A stretch of 64,000 bases of DNA from Phaseolus vulgaris. Taxonomy: Eukaryota > Streptophyta > Magnoliopsida > Fabales > Fabaceae. A model generated the notes under the pieces. The model saw nothing but the letters and a program-made list of their open reading frames with translations. It was not told the origin of the DNA and did not search any database. The position numbers and the translations under genes are program-made. The stretch is from contig NC_023759.2 in NCBI RefSeq assembly GCF_000499845.2, positions 40,281,172 through 40,345,171 on the forward strand, given 5' to 3'. Each line of letters opens with the position of its first letter. Position 1 is the first letter of the stretch. This document shows, in pieces, positions 11,521 through 24,769 of the stretch.

Positions 11521-14381
11521 ACGAGACATTGATTTGGGTACGATGTGATATGGACATAAGGATAGGAGAAATTATTAAAAAAATTCAAGATACAATACAG
11601 TTTATGTGTTAGCATGATCCATGTGAACCACCTCATCTGGTTATATACTATCATTTGTAGTCATTAGATGGGTCTGTATTGTAAGAGTTTATTGTAAGCT
11701 TACCTTATTAGTGTCCGTGCTCTGCATATTCTCCTTCTTCCCTAATATCTCATACAAAGGTGGTTCACCGTAGACATAGTATTTGTGAAGATATTTATCA
11801 GTTGTCAGTAAAAGCATGACAATCGTGGATGACAATAGCAATTTAAAAATTAAAACAATTATTTGCATTGCAATAATAAAACAATAGAAACATTTCAAAA
11901 GGGGTATATTTTTCTTTCTAACCCATATCAGAAAGTGGCATAAAACATCGTTGTCTTGTTCAAAAGAGGTGTTGTTTTACATTATTTGTTATAGCATTAT
12001 CCTGTGTTTGGATGGAAAAAGAGACTTTTAGCTTTTATGGTTAATTTTTTAATCAGTATAAGTGTCAGGTACAAATTATTTATTTAATTTTATTCATTCT
12101 TCCATTCATTGGAAGATAAATATAAATATTTTTTTATTCACTTTTTTCTTGATATGCAACATATCTTTATTGATTATTTTACTTTTTTTATTTATTTATG
12201 CACTTATTAAAATTTGTGGTATTTTTCTTTTTGGCGTGTTTGGTTTAGGAAAAAAATAAATAAAAAGATGAAAATAGGGAAGAAATAAATAAATCCTAAA
12301 CAATTTTATGAAAGATGTTGCTAAGTATTGGATGGATAAATTTCTTAGTGATGATGGAGAAGATGTTTTAAACTCTAAACCCTAAAAAATAGATGATAAA
12401 AGGTCTGTTAAAAAGAAATTATTATTTATTTTGTGTAGATTTTTTTGTGATTTTCCTTTAGGATATTTTGTTTGTTCCTCTTTGGGGTAAAAGTGTTGAA
12501 ATCATATGTTATTAATTTAGGTTTGAAGTTGTTTCTTATGTACAAATTTTGTCTTAGTCTTCTCATACTTTATTATATTTTGTTTTTTCTTGTTTAATAA
12601 TATTTTTTTTCATATAATAGGAGTGATGTTTAGCATGGAATTTTATATAAAAAAATCAATATTTAGTTTTTATAAAAAGATATTAAGAGATAAAAAATGA
12701 ATAAAAATAAGTAAAAAACAATAGAGTGTCATTATTCTTTTTTAATTTTTCCAAAATTAAACATAATATCGGATTTTCTATCCTCCTTTATACCCAACAA
12801 GGCTTAAAAGTTTCTTAAAAAAACACATTTAATACTAAATTAAAATTATGTTATTTTAATCAACGATGTCCCAATTTATTCTAACTTTTTTCATTGAAGT
12901 TTAATTTAATTAAAATTAATTTTATAAGTCATTTCATTATCTATTCCTAATTATTATGTAATTTTTTAGATTTGGTTCACAACACAATCTACGTGTTGGA
13001 AGAATCTTTTACTGAAATCCTTGAAAAAAAAGTTCAATTGATTTTTAATTAATATTATGATTTTATCTAATAATTATGATCAATCAAATTAAACACAATT
13101 TATTAAAATCTCACATTGAGGAACAAAAATGTAGAATAAAGAATGGGAGAGTGAAGCCTAGTTGTAAAAGGCATGGTTAATTGATCAGTACTATTTTGTA
13201 GTAACTATCTAAACAGAATCTATAATTGCATCTGGAATGCAATTTTAAAAGTGATAAAATTACATTCCCAGAACTAACCTTTGGAACCTTTTGTTGGATA
13301 TTCATACAAGACTTCAAATATTAGTTTCTGAAAACTCTGTTTTAACAAGAAAACTAAAAAAACAAAACCGTGGAAATATATAAGTAATAAAATATGTTAC
13401 AATATAAGGACTATTTTGTATAAATTTAGTATGGTTTATTATTTTGTTTGAAGACTCATTTGACATTAACTCTTCTTAGGCTAATGAGTTTATTCTTATA
13501 CGAGTCAATAGATTTTTGGAGTAATTATATGATAATAATAATAGTGGGTGATTAACAATTATTTTTTATAATATTAAATATATAATATATTTCTAATCAC
13601 GCTAATCTGTTACTGTAACTTTTTATGATTTAAAATGGAATTTATTTTTATTATTAATTTAATTTTTAATATATATATATATATTAATAATTATTAAATT
13701 TTATTTTCCAACCTATGTTTTTTTAATATTTATTAGACGAGAAGTTATAATTAAAAAACATTAATTTTTTTTATATTTTTTTTTATTTCTAACCTTTTCT
13801 TTTCCTTTGACTCTACAATTATCTTTCTTATTTAAAAGACTTTAATTAGATAGTGATATTACTTTTTTGAAAATTTTCTTTTATTCACACTCTTCAAGTT
13901 AAAATGAAAGAAATATATTTGATTTATTTGAATTCTATTAAAATGAAGGAAATATATTTGATTTTTAATAACCGTGTCATGTATTTATTAAAAAAATATT
14001 AAGGATAATATACAATTAACCTTAGAAGAACTAGTAAAGATTTTAAATTTACAAAGTATTATATAATTAAAAATTTACAACTTTCCTTTTATAATTTTTT
14101 CTCCTTCGAATAACTAGTATTAATAAGTTCATTTAAGTTACATTTCTTAAAAAAATGGTAATTGGAAGCATGACACATATTCCATCCAAATGGAATCCAT
14201 TTTGGTAAATTTTTAAAAGTATATTATTTTATAAATATTTTTTTTTCATCTTAATAAGAATAAAAAGTCTTAACGATCTATCACACTAATTTTTCCCCAT
14301 AAATATTAAAAACAATGTTTTTAATAAATAAATTTTTAACTAAAATATCTTTATTATGTTCCTTTCAATACATTTTTATGG

Positions 14382-14417
<36 letters not shown>

Positions 14418-15407
14418 AAAAATATATTTAATTATATATATATATATATATTATTTTTAATTAAATAAATTAGAAAATTTATTATTTTACATTTAAATTA
14501 CTCATAATTCATAATTTAAATTGAATTTGTAAATAAATATGATTTAAATGACTTTATATTTGCGTCTTTTAAATAATACAATATAATGTATTTTTTTAAG
14601 TTATTATATTTTTTTATTTTAATAATTGATTTAGTTAAGTGTCTCATAAATTTTAATAATTTTTTTATTCTATTGAGTACTCAATTTTTATCTTTTTCAA
14701 TTGAGTTAATATCATTTATTTTTTCCGTTGATTAGGTGATATAATTATTATTTTGTTTTATAATTTTTCTTATATTCATGTATAAGATTTTGTGCTTAAT
14801 ATATAATGATATTACAGTTCATATAAAATAATAAATAATTTTTATTGCTTTAATTGAAAACGTGTTAGATATTAAAGGACTCTAAGTGTCATTTACAATA
14901 ATGATAAAAACAACAACATTGTTGTAAATAACTTAGAAGTCATTTGGAGTATGATGACTTTTAATCAAAATAATAAAAGTCACTTGTTTTTTTATTAACA
15001 AAAAATATTATTTTGTGTTAATAAAAATATTATTATTCTTAATATATTAAGACAAATAAATAAGATGATAAGATAATTCCTATAAGAAAATTATTAAATA
15101 AAAATTAATTTTAAATACTAAACATAATTAGTTGTTATAGTTCATAGAGAATCATTTCATTGGTATAATAGACTCCCGCTAGTCTGTTCTTAGAATTCTT
15201 TATGAATAGGTATAATCTACCTATGTATCGTTTGTGTTAACATGTGGGTTTTGGTCTAGTTCCCCCATATTTTTGTATTTTCTTTCTTTTTTCTTTTTTT
15301 TAATAATATTTTTTTTTATGTGATGGCAGATGATTGTTGTTACTTGAGGTGTCAGCTTAACTGAGATGTCAAGTTACATAGTGATGCCTATCACGAAAAC
15401 TTTATAA
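11521..15407. other. AT-rich intergenic DNA, no gene seen
   Basis: Only short ORFs made of low-complexity codons occur. There are AT microsatellites near 13670 and 14384-14413. Nothing else is recognised. Confidence 0.5.
14384..14413. repeat. (AT)n microsatellite
   Basis: An alternating AT run of about 30 bp, with a second shorter run about 25 bp downstream. Confidence 0.9.
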
Positions 15408-15640
15408 AAAAAAAATTAGAGATCATTTTAAAGACTAAAAAATTATTGATTTATGAATTTGTTTTTATTATTGATAAATAGTTTTTATATCTAATTAGCT
15501 ATCTAGGTTTTTGTTATCAATTTTGGTAGCAAAAACTTTGATAGCTAATTAAATATAAAAATTATTTATAAATACTAAAAACTACTTTAGAAATTAGTTT
15601 CTAAAATGGTCTCTAATTTAGATTTTTAAAATTAGTTTAT
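15408..15640. repeat. Foldback (inverted-repeat) element, copy 1
   Basis: The left arm begins AAAATTAGAGATCATTTT and the right arm ends AAAATGGTCTCTAATTT, which pair with one or two mismatches. Further in, TAGTTTTTATATCTAATTAGC pairs with GCTAATTAAATATAAAAATTA. The whole forms an imperfect hairpin of about 230 bp with a loop near 15515-15535. A related foldback lies at 19035-19425. No target duplication was identified, so its class is uncertain. Confidence 0.6.
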
Positions 15641-18451
15641 TCTATAGAGGATTTTTTTAATATGAAACTAAATTGAAAATGACTGATACTGAAGCTTAAC
15701 CTTAATAATTAATTATAATATTTTACTTAAATACAATAAAAAAAATTAAAATTAAACCGTGACACAAGTCTCCTTAACTCCCACATGTAACTGAACCAAT
15801 AAAGAGGTTAAATAAAAAGTGATGTAAGAGAAATTAATAAAACTAGAAAAATACTATTTATCTCAATTGATGGTTGGTCTCATTCAATCCATGATTACCA
15901 CGACATTGCTCAACAAAGTGAATTAGAACTCTTGAGAAGTAAAAGGACTACGGATTAATATTTGAATAGAGAAATGATCTTGTGATGACAATCTCATTAT
16001 TCACTTTGCAACATACTTTTAGGACGAATATAGTCATTAAAATAATATATTTTTATAAAAGGATAGAAAATAAAATAATAGATATAAGGTAGGTATAAAA
16101 ATTTAGTTGGTATAAAGAATATGAATGTTACTAAGTTGTTAATGAAGTCTATTTTATTAAATAGCTTTTAATAACGTGAAGCCTAGGAGTCCACGTTATT
16201 ACTCCGTATGTAGCAAGAACACTTGTATCTATTTAGGTAAAAACAGCACTTATTACTTCTTAAATTTCAGAAAACCCGTGGCATAGGTTACGCGCTTTCA
16301 CACACACATATTTAATAATCAAATTTATAGTTACCGTCCTATCAAAATTCACCAGCCATAGTGAATTATCTACCTACAACACATACCTATCAAAACAAAT
16401 ACAAAATTATCCACGTATATTCATTTATTTTAATCCATACATATACATATATATATATAACAATTAAACATAACTTGAAGATCAAAATACAATTAAAAAC
16501 AAAAGTAATCACCCTTCATAAAAATCCAAAAAATTGTATACATTGAAATGGATGATTGTCTGTTTACAATGTATTATTTTAACTAAAAAGATTTTAATAA
16601 AAGTGAAGAAAAGTTGCAATAAAAACATGAAAAGGGGTGGCATGCACAAACACTCAAAATATGGATGATCATTATCAGTTAGCAACTTACAAAAAAACAA
16701 AAAAAGCTTGACCCACTCCATATGATTTCAAACACCTATACCTATATAGGGTATAGCATCTACCTATATGACCAACAAACCCAAAACTTTTGAGTATTGA
16801 CGCCATTTTAAAAATATGCCTCCAATCATCATTTGACTTCCATGGCTTTAACTTACAAAACCTTCCATGATCCACTACCACCATCCCTTTTGATGCACGG
16901 GGGAGTAAAAAAAATGAAAATATGGTTTAAAACCTTTAACAAATGAGATTTTCCTTTCAAACATGACGTCACACCCTCAAAATTTTGTCTGTGTTAGTTC
17001 TAATAGTGTCACATATTTAGTAATTGTTGTTTTGTTACCCAAATTTAAGCATATATTTTGATTTGTCATTTTATGGTTTTATTTGTATTTGTTGAGCATG
17101 TACTATAAAGTGATGAGTTTTGTTGTGTAGTAATTATTTAGCCTTGCGTTTGTAGCAGAAGGTAGCTAGGTGGAGATAATGTTGTTGTAGGCATAGATAT
17201 ATATCCTAAAGGTGTCACAACGGATGTTATTTCTGATCTATCGCAACGTTGAAAGATGCCAAAGGCGTCGCCATCTTTAGGTTCCTTTTGTTTGTTCTTT
17301 ATTATCATCCATTGAGCATCTAATGCACGCGCACTTTTTAGTTCTTTGGGTCCCAACTCTGTTGTGTTGTGTGTGTTCTCCAGTTTTCACACGGGCCACA
17401 CTGCTCCTGCACCTGCATTTCTACATGTCAATGTCTTCCATTAATGCTTCACCAGCTACTGCATTCCATCACCAATTTAAGGTTCTTGTTTCTTCCTCAT
17501 TTACATACTCTATATGCATGCTTTAGTTACTACTACTATTGCTCGCTTTCTCCCTCAAAAACACACCACTGTTTGCCATTTGCTTTCTCACTCCACGACA
17601 CGTGTGTCTTTGGGACAGTTTATGGTTGGGAAGCATAAATTCTGGTTTATGTCTCTGCATTATGTGGTGAACATGTTTATGCCGCATTAGCGCTCATTAG
17701 GACTAGACAAGTTCATATGTTGGGCCAAAACACCATAATTCAATACAAATTTAAATGTTTACATGTACAACAAATAAATAACTATAAACTTAAATAATTT
17801 TCTTTGCCGATAAAAAAATAAGAATAAACTTAAATAATTTATATATACAAGAAAATAAATACATACATCTCATAATTATAAGAAAGGGACCCATATATTA
17901 ATTATACATTTTTTATATCCTTAATTAGCCGCAACTTTAATTATCATAAGTTATATGTATAATATAATTTTGGATGTTATATATATCAACATTTCAACAT
18001 CTTATAATTTGTTTTTACCTCCTACTGTATATGTTTTTTTTTTTGGTCAGCTCCTACTATATATGTTATTATTGTAGTTACACTTTTCTTTCTATTTATA
18101 GAAATCATCTAACATGGTAGTTTTATGTATAATTTTGTAATATTTTTTTATTTATAAATTTTATACTATATATAATCCTTTTATATAGTAATTTAAATAC
18201 ATATTTTTAAAAAGTCTGGGTTGCATGCCCCTGCATATTCTCCTTCATTACCTCTGCCTCAACTCATGAATCAGAAAGTAGTGTAGCAAAACTGGTTATA
18301 GATTTAACTGCTAATGAAATTCTTATATAGTGAGTTGATTTTTGAAGGCATGGTACATGAGTCCAGGGTTTTAAAAAGAAAATAAACTTATCAGTGGCTT
18401 GATGAAAATTTTTAGCAAAGCCAAAAGTTGAAATAGAATTTTGAAGATCCA

Positions 18452-18482
<31 letters not shown>

Positions 18483-19034
18483 TTCAAAAAAATTAAAAAA
18501 AGTTTAGGAAAATTATTACCCTTTGACTCCTTAAAACTTATATTTTCCATCAAATTTTGCATTTTCACCTTATATATAATAGAACCTTTATTACAACTAT
18601 TATCGAACTAAGTTTTATAATATAATTGGAGAATAACATATAAAATTTGATCCTTAAGAAACAATTTGCTTATAAAGTAGGCATAGCCACATGCATGCCC
18701 CTTCTCTTTGCTTAAGCTTCATGTTACAAGAGTGCTAGCAAAGATGCTTATAGACTATGAAATTTTAAATTATCATTAAAAAAGAATAAACTTTCTTACA
18801 GAACAAATTTGTTGGTTAAGTTTTAATTTATCTGTAAATAAATATTATGGATTTTTTCTATTACATACTAATTTTTGTTGTGTGTAATACCGAATTTTGT
18901 TGTAATGATAGGTAATAGATTTTTTTTAAAGTATTTTTATTAATAAGGTTACATAAAAAATAAAATTAATCAATAATAAATTTGAGTAATATTTCAATGT
19001 TGACTTAGCTCGAGTCAATGTCCTTCCTTTAAAT
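15641..19034. other. Intergenic DNA, mostly AT-rich, with a less AT-rich patch at 16.6-17.65 kb
   Basis: No gene recognised. Between about 16630 and 17640 the composition is closer to that of genic DNA, and short ORFs occur on both strands without a domain. A palindromic ABRE/G-box-like ACACGTGT lies near 17600. A microsatellite lies at 18460-18482. Confidence 0.4.
18460..18482. repeat. (AT)n microsatellite
   Basis: An alternating AT run of about 23 bp. Confidence 0.9.
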
Positions 19035-19425
19035 ATTTTATTATTAAATAACAAAAAGTAAATACCATTATATTGATTAAGTTAGATATTATTTAATAAA
19101 CTAAAAAATTATTAATATCTAAAGTAGTTTCTATTATTAATAAAAATTTATAAAATAGTTTTTAAATTAGTATTTAACATTAGCTACCAATGTTTTAGCT
19201 ATTAATTACTTTAAATTCTAGATTAGTCTATAATTAAATTAGTAACTAAAGTTAGTAACTAAAAACTTGATAGTTAATACTAGATATCAATTTTAGAAAC
19301 TACTTTATAATTTTTTTTTATTAATAATAGAAACTATTTTAGATACCAATAGTTTTTTAATTTATAAAATAATATCTAACTACGTAAATATAATGACTAA
19401 TTATTTTTTGTCTCTAAATTAGTTG
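19035..19425. repeat. Foldback (inverted-repeat) element, copy 2
   Basis: The two arms pair imperfectly over about 150 bp. TAAGTTAGATATTATTTAAT near 19078 pairs with the 19350-19385 region, and AGTAGTTTCTATTATTAATAA near 19122 pairs with TTATTAATAGAAACTATTTT near 19320. It shares arm motifs (AAACTACTTTA, GATAGTTAAT/GATAGCTAAT) with the foldback at 15.4 kb, so the two are copies of one family. Confidence 0.55.
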
Positions 19426-19529
19426 ATATTTAATGATTTTTTGATAGTGTTTTAACTCTTTATCAAGTTTGTTATACGGTATTATGTAGATTTTCCTCTT
19501 GATGAATGATCATTTAAAGTAGATGATAC

Positions 19530-19805
19530 GTGATGTTTGTGAAGAAAATTTTGGAAGAATACATGTGTATGATTCTTTTGAAGTTTGATTTGGAGCAACA
19601 ATTGTACCCCGGATGCAGTGACATTATATCATTATCAACAAATTTAAGATGGACTGATAGAAGTTTCATTGAATTGTTGTTGTTGAAGGAGCTGTTTCCA
19701 AAAGATAACATGTTACCTGATGACTTTTTACGGCAAGTGCACCGCGTTGTCAAAAGTAATAATGTGTTCCTAAGGACGAATATCGAACCCACAAGGAACA
19801 ATTGA
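19530..19805 (+). pseudogene. Fragment of a CACTA (En/Spm) TNP2-type transposase
   Basis: One open frame of 91 codons has a core with the order LYPGC, then RWTDRSF, then ELLLLKELFPKDNMLP. This is the spacing seen in the N-terminal part of plant TNP2-like CACTA transposases (LYPGC, W-x-D-K-S-F, LL-x-LLK, P-x-x-N-x-LP). The downstream part (after about 19740) no longer resembles the family, and the rest of the transposase is missing. It is a non-functional remnant. It may belong with the foldback just upstream, but that link is not shown. Confidence 0.6.
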
Positions 19806-19809
19806 ATAA

Positions 19810-22788
19810 TCAAGTAAAATATTTACTAAATATAAAACAGAATAATAAAAGTTTGTTGGAATTTGTTGTGATGACAATGATTAACAAGAAAACTAACAAA
19901 GAGTTGTTGTTTCAATTGGAAAAATAGGAATTGAGTTTCATCTTTCTCATTCTTTTGTATTTAGATTAGCCGAATAATATTATGTCCTTTGATTAATATT
20001 GATGCTCATATAAAAATCATTTATATCGATTCCTCGCATATAAAATTCTTAAGATGCTTCTTAAATATCGATTCCTCGCATATTTATAAAAAAAAAAATT
20101 ACTATTAAGATCAGACGTTGATAACAATAAATATTTCAAGTTTATTCCTAACACTCAAATATGTCAAGTATTATTGATTAGGTCAGAACCCTAAAAATAC
20201 TTTCCAATCATATTTAATATTCTAGATTAAGAATTAGAAGTAAAACAATAATATGAATAATCAATCAAGAGCAAAATATTATATTCAGAGATCACCTCAA
20301 TACATAAAAGTTTGAACAAATTACTTTCAATCTTAAATGGTAGAATTAGCCACACATCTTTTAACACCTTCTATTCTCCCAATTGGATTACAATTCACTC
20401 AATGGTGTTTTTCTCTCAATCATGCACACTAGGGTTGTGCCTCAAGCCCCTTATTTAACCTAATTTTCTAGGGTTATGCGACTTCTTGCGTCGCACTAAT
20501 GGGCTTGTTGATTAAAACATAAAATGACCCAATGTTTCTATCGCTCTCTCGCTTAACCGAGATATAGTTCACTAAACAACCGATCAAATTTGAAACTTAT
20601 GATGCTTCCAAATTCAAATATAGAAAAATATAGATACAATCAACTTCTAGGATCAAATCAAAACAATAAAATGACAATTCATTAAGGAATTACTTCTCAT
20701 GTGCTCACAGGTAAGTGTTTCTCTCTATTTTCACGAAATCATAACAAATCACAATTTCTTTTCATTGCATCTTCCTATCACAAACATATTAGAAACATGA
20801 ATCTTGGGGTCTTTTTCAGGGTTGTAATTAGGCCGAGCTTCCAAAAAATATTGGTTTTTCAGATAACAAAATGCACATCTTAAAGAAGAAGAACATACCT
20901 ACAATCCAGTTATAAAGAACATATATGTTATCTAATCACCATTTTCGTTTGAGTTCACACTTTTCCTCATTTTTCTTTCTACCTTTTCATGATTTTCAAC
21001 ATGCATTTTTTTTTCTAATTAATAGGAATAAATTTTTCCTATTTTCAACATTTTGAGTTTTCAACAATCAGAACCAACCATTCCGTTTTCTATATTTATT
21101 GCATCTATGTTCTCATTCCTTAATCATGCTAAAGGGTAGGAAAATATATCATCAAAGGTTAGGGTGCAATAATAACAAAAAAAATTGGCCCAAAGACGAT
21201 ATAAAAAAATTTGAATTCTAATAAGATAAAGGTTGGCTATTTGGCCCTGAGTTCCTAATTAACACAAAAGCCTCAATCATCTTCATACTCTTTTATGATA
21301 TAACAAAAAATAAAAATTAAGCAACCACAACTGTCAATTCATCAGTAAAACTCTCAAAATTGTTTAAGGTTCACACACTCACTTGGTTTAATTAGTTTCA
21401 TTCCTATTTGTTTTGTCATTTTCTGTCCTAATCAATCATCCTGTTAAATTTTCATGTATCACAATCTTAACTACATTTGAATAGGGTTTCAATCATATTT
21501 TCTTTTCTAACATGTGTCTAATTCATCTCACTATTTAATATTTAAACACGTTTTTTTTTTTCACAATTCCAAATATACATTCTAGTTCTTTTTTATTTGA
21601 GAAAAATAAACTAGAAAAAAAAACAAATTAAAACTAAAATTTATTCAAGAAAAATAATTCAAAACATAAAAATAACCAAATAAGCATATTACAAAAAATT
21701 TATTCAAGCACAAAAAAAAAAACAAACTAAACAAATAAACAGAAACAAAAATAATTAAAAACTAAAATAGAAATAAACAGAAACACAATATTAAAATAAC
21801 TGAAAAGAAAAGAGAATTAGAAAGATAAACCATATTCTTGCTCAATCCTCTCTTCCTAAGAAGTCATCCAACTCTTTGTTAAAATCTTCATCTATAGTCT
21901 TGCTTCATAAGCTGAATCTGCCCCCTCTAAATAATAGTACCTGTCCCCAAGCCAAAATACATAACCTGCAAACTAATAAGGAGGCATATAGGGAGGGGGT
22001 TACCTTTGAGATATTAGTTTTTTTTTCAAAAAATTTTTGATTCCCCGCAAGAAAACTCTATTTTTCGGCGTAACACTTGCTTAAGCAAGATATTTCTCGC
22101 TTAAGTCAGATTCCCTGCAGGAAGCTCATTTTTTTTGTTGTAAAACTCGCTTGAACAAGATTTTTCTCGCTTGAACGAGATGACTTTAGAGGGCACCCCA
22201 CTTTTCCTCGTTCAACTTACTTAAGTGAGATTGGACTCGTCTGAGTGAGAATCCCTACAAGAAAACATAATTTTTGAAGAGTAAAATCAAAACAAAGATA
22301 ACAAAATAACATAAAACTAAAATATAGATTGGGTTTAGGGTTTAGGGTTTGATCCTCGTAAATATTTAATCACGAGGAATGATTTTTTTTTACCATTTCA
22401 GCCAAATAATAGACAAAATAACAAGTTGAAAACACATCAAATTAACTATTCAAATATAATTTCTTAAAGAAAATCTAAAAAAAATTCTTCATCAAAATAT
22501 AAAACTTCTATATCAAATAATTATAAACTAATTATAAAATTTATTATCGATCTATTTATAATTTGGACCTAAAAGTACTAAGTTTATCTAATATGTTTAA
22601 CAACAATTAATTAAAAAGCATAGAAATAAATAAAAATAATTTAAGAAAATCCAATGCAAAAAAGGTATGAGATTAGGATTGATTTTTCTTGGTGATTTCA
22701 AAATAACACAAGTGTTAAAAGATGGAAAAGGAAAAAATGATATGGGTGGTCTTGATTGTTTTTGTTGATAAAACTTTAAGCTTTTTAA
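19810..22788. other. Intergenic DNA resembling decayed retroelement sequence
   Basis: No intact ORF. A stretch at about 20280-20560 (short phrases such as GGGTTGTGCCTCAAGCCCC), one at about 21840-21980, and one at 22060-22260 with repeated CTCGCTTAAG/CTCGCTTGAA palindromes look like old LTR-element DNA rather than unique sequence. This is recall-based and weak. Confidence 0.3.
22331..22350. repeat. Short interstitial telomere-like repeat
   Basis: About three units of the plant telomeric heptamer TTTAGGG in a row (GGGTTTAGGGTTTAGGGTTT). This is too short to indicate a telomere fusion. It could also act as a telo-box. Confidence 0.7.
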
Positions 22789-24132
22789 GTGTAATTTTGT
22801 TTTGAAATTACTAAAATGGTAAAATTTAAAATTTTATAGCAAGAGGTAAGTCGTGACTTCTTTGCTCGACTTTGTAAAAGGAAAGTCGTATTGATTAAAC
22901 ACAATTTTAGTTTAAACCTCAAATGAAGAACATAAGTCGTATTATCATTTAACGACTTCGGTAGAAGAATGTTAATGAAAGAAGTCATTTTCACCAGTCA
23001 TGACTTTAATTAGCATATAATCATCTTGTATTTTACAAAGTCATGAAAATGTAAAACCTGTCTTTTGTGATGTTTCATACACAAGAACTGCACGACTTCA
23101 ATGCAACATACAAACAACTGAAGTTGTGCAAAAGGGTAATGACTTCAGTTGTTTTTATGTTACATTGAAGTTGTGCATTGCCTACACGATCTCTCCTTTG
23201 GATTATTTTTTTTAGTTTTATATATTTGATACACTAGACTGAGGTAACAAATGGTGAGCTTGAGGAGGGAGGAGCGGGTGGTTGGGGAATTAGAGAGGGG
23301 TTAAGGGAAGGTTTGGAAGCACTTGGTCTTCCCACATATGCAAAATAGTGTTATATATATTTCAAAAGAATTTAAAAGTGAAGAAATAGAAAAAGGAAAA
23401 AATATGAACTGATGCAATATCTAGTGCTATTTTTAATTGTATAAATTGTAGAAATCTCAATCTAAATAGGCAAATTGAGTTGTGGTGACTAAAAATCAAG
23501 CTTGAATGTAGGAGGAAAGCGTTTTCTAGATGCTAAACAACGACATGGTGCTCTTGATTTTCTTGAAACTAGTCATTCGCCAGTTCTCCCAAACCCTCCC
23601 TTCACTCACCTTTGATTTCCTTGTCACCTGTGCCCCCTTCCTCATGCTCGTAATTTGTTGTCCTCGCCTAATGTACCAAACACACAAAACTATAAAAAAA
23701 AATCATGTCAAAGAGAAGTCATGTATGTAGTGCATGACTTGAGTGCAACATAAAACCAACTAAAGTCGTCACCTCATACACAACTTCACCTGTTTTTTAT
23801 GTTATGCAATAAACTCGTGTCCTACCCACACGACTTCTTGTATATGGAAATATCACAAAAGACTTCTTACATATCACAAATTTTTCAAATACAAAATGAT
23901 TATATACGAATTAAAGTTATCATTAATGAGAATGATTTCTTTCATTGACATTCTTGTACCAAATTTGTGGAACGATAACACGATTTTGTTCTTCATTTGA
24001 GGTTCAAATTGAAATCATGTTTAACTAATATGACGTCCCTTCTACGAATTCATGCACATAAGATACGACTTATTCATTGTTATAAAATTTTAAATTTTTA
24101 TCCATTCTAGTGATTTTGAAATGAAATTACAC
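22789..24132. mobile_element. Long-terminal-inverted-repeat (foldback/MULE-like) element, about 1.34 kb
   Basis: The left end GTGTAATTTTGTTTTGAAAT and the reverse complement of the right end GTGTAATTTCATTTCAAAAT agree with four mismatches. Pairing continues inward through TTTAAAATTTTATA, AAGTCGT, the block with AACCTCAAATGAAGAAC, the ACTTCAATGCAACATA block, and a purine-rich GGTGAGC/GGGAGGGTTTGG block. Each arm is about 550-600 bp, leaving a loop of about 200 bp near 23335-23525. No transposase ORF. I could not identify a convincing target duplication, so MULE membership is inferred from arm length only. Confidence 0.6.
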
Positions 24133-24543
24133 CAAAATTATTAAAAAAAACTAAGACTTCAATGAAGCAAAACCACCAATCTAAGAACAATGCTCCATGC
24201 TTGTGACTACATTGTGATTTTTTAACCGTGACCTTTTCTTATTTACAATTGAAAAATGATACTTTGACAACTGCCCAATCAAAGATGTTAGTTTACAATT
24301 GTGATGTGCTACAATGCAGTTTTAAAATTGCTCAATCTCTTCACGTGAGGTTCACATTTCAGCAAGTTATTTATCTTTCTAATTGTAATATGGTGATGCA
24401 GGATTGTCAACATATAAAAAAAACCCAAAAGATTATGATAAATTGTAACTACAACCAAATTAAAAACATGGTATGCATCCTATATATCATTACCAACGCC
24501 TTCAAAGTTGTGTTTTACTCGTTTAGGCATGGAATAGAAAATA

Positions 24544-24769
24544 CTCCCTTTGTTCTTGTACATAAGATTTTTTTTTCCAAAAGTTCTTCTTTCCATTTTA
24601 TAGGATTGTTTTCTATTTTCCTCTTGCATTAATTGTTTATCTTAAAATATCCTTAACTAATGAAATAAACTTGTATGAGTAGCACAAAATTAATGAGGTG
24701 AGAAGACTTAAGTGAAAAAGAGATGATTAATTAACAATATTTAAGACATTTTTAGAAGAAACCTTGGAG
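24544..24769. mobile_element. Stowaway-like MITE
   Basis: The element starts CTCCCTTTGTTC directly after TA, and ends with the complement of CTCCAAGG directly before TA (TA at 24542-24543 and 24770-24771). It is 226 bp with AT-rich subterminal DNA. The CTCCCT terminus and TA target duplication are the Stowaway/Tc1-mariner signature. The two termini match only over the first bases, so it is a degenerate copy or a look-alike. Confidence 0.45.

Noticed and set aside
17138..17638. Short ORFs on both strands in a less AT-rich patch
   Set aside because: No domain, no splice partners and no supporting promoter arrangement. Kept only as a note on composition.
22331..22350. Telomere remnant or chromosome fusion
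   Set aside because: Only about three TTTAGGG units. Such short runs are common as telo-boxes or by chance.
24228..24632. 134-codon ORF on the plus strand
   Set aside because: Low-complexity codons, no domain, and the end overlaps a Stowaway-like MITE.
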